64,000 nucleotides of DNA. It comes from Chloranthus sessilifolius. Its lineage: Eukaryota > Streptophyta > Magnoliopsida > Chloranthales > Chloranthaceae. Below the pieces are notes generated by a model, which saw nothing but the letters and a program-made list of their open reading frames with translations, searched no databases and was not told the origin of the DNA. Every line of letters starts with the position of its first letter. Positions within the stretch are counted from its first letter, which is position 1. Location of the stretch: assembly GCA_021018995.1 (NCBI GenBank), contig CM037588.1, positions 35,089,000 to 35,152,999 on the forward strand. Reading direction: 5' to 3'. Below, in pieces: positions 63,334 through 64,000 of the stretch. The position numbers were made by a program, and so were the translations under genes.

Positions 63334-63402
63334 GTTAGAAGAATTGGTTGATTCTGCTTGTTGTGTTGAGGATCGATTCTACATTCAGAATCTGAGTGTT
63401 GT

Positions 63403-64000
63403 ATGTTTGGTACGAGAACTCTGCAACCTCAGATTATTCCACTAAATCTAGATGTTGAACGACTTCTCAGATCCAGACCAACCACAGCCACATCTATTGC
63501 ATCTGATTCTGTAGAAATGGGTGAGCAACAACAGCTGAGAACCCTTAAGGAGTTTAATGTACCAGAGATCTACAATTCTCCCTTCTGTATTCAATTCCTA
63601 GCTGCTCAGAGAAACTATGAGATAAAATCATCCATCATTCAAATGCTGTCGTCATTTCATGGCCTGACCAAAGAAGACCCCTATAAGCACATTGATGAGT
63701 TCTTGAGACTGTGCACTACATTTAATATCATAGGTTTGGGGGAAGAGGCCACCAGGATGAGACTCTTTCCTTTTTCGTTAAAGGACAGAGCCAGGACTTG
63801 GTTGTCCTTTCTTCCACCCAACATCATTCAGTCCTGGAGTGATCTCTAATGTCAATTTCTGGCCAAGTTCTTCCCTATGTCAAAGACCAACCAGTTGAGG
63901 AAGGGTATCATCTCTTTTACCCAAGATTCAACTAAAGACTTTCATCAATCCTAGGAGAAGTTTAAAGAACTCCTAAATAAATGCCCCCACCATCAAATCC
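63403..64000 (+). pseudogene. gag: Athila-plus gag, partial at window edge
   Basis: ATG 63403 (MFGTRTLQPQIIPLNLD) opens the gag of the element whose LTR and PBS are at 20235-22335. The domain matches Athila-minus gag closely: YNSPFCIQFLAAQRNYEIK, LSSFHGLTKEDPYKHIDEF, MRLFPFSLKDRARTWL. TAA at 63847 and a later TAG interrupt it (..WSDL*CQFLAKFF, ..FHQS*EKFKE). The remainder and the 3' LTR are outside the window. Confidence 0.9.

Noticed and set aside
1-64000. tRNA, rRNA or host protein-coding genes
   Set aside because: I looked for cloverleaf A/B boxes and non-transposon domains and found none I could support; TGGCGCC and TGGCGACTC are PBS, not tRNA genes.

Overview
The window is plant nuclear DNA, almost certainly a gene-poor, heterochromatic part of an angiosperm genome. 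I see no host single-copy gene. Nearly every base belongs to nested Ty3/gypsy LTR retrotransposons of the Athila and Tat/Ogre lineages. They are recognised by LTR ends, target-site duplications (TSDs), primer-binding sites (PBS), polypurine tracts (PPT), and gag, protease, RT, RNase H and integrase domains.

Layout by insertion layer. (0) The left edge (1-~340) is a scrap of a plus-strand Tat/Ogre gag-protease ORF. (1) ~345-20234 is an old minus-strand Tat-type element ('Tat-minus'): its 3' LTR ends at 2611, a PPT lies at 2612-2626, an opposite-strand plant-mobile-domain gene lies at 7509-11402, and decayed pol/gag runs 13022-20234. Its RT is split by a solo Athila-type LTR (15856-17775, TSD GTAAG). 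(2) At 20235 a plus-strand Athila-type element ('Athila-plus') begins with a 2.08 kb LTR. Its body resumes at 63334 and runs off the window. (3) Into its leader jumped a plus-strand Tat/Ogre element ('Tat-plus', 22564-63328, TSD GAGTA), which carries two opposite-strand accessory genes downstream of integrase. (4) Into the gag of Tat-plus jumped a minus-strand Athila element ('Athila-minus', 26361-44113, TSD GAATC), with an env-like third ORF. All are damaged by stops and frameshifts, many of them C-to-T or G-to-A changes.

How the parts relate: each element has the usual gag-pol order. Tat-plus has the Tat/Ogre extras: a G-patch-like motif after protease, a second (archaeal-type) RNase H, a candidate intron between protease and RT, and accessory genes on the opposite strand. 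One of those genes is spliced, with GT-AG introns in the antisense direction that would survive retrotransposition.

The most striking pattern is regulatory. Each of the five LTR families carries its own short CpG-containing motif, repeated many times about 240-780 nt from the LTR start and upstream of the LTR TATA box. In the three elements where internal accessory genes are visible, the same private motif recurs immediately upstream of those genes, in several cases followed by a TATA-like box. This looks like an element-specific cis-regulatory code shared by the LTR promoter and the internal promoters. I know of no description of it for these lineages, and the motif is different in every family here.
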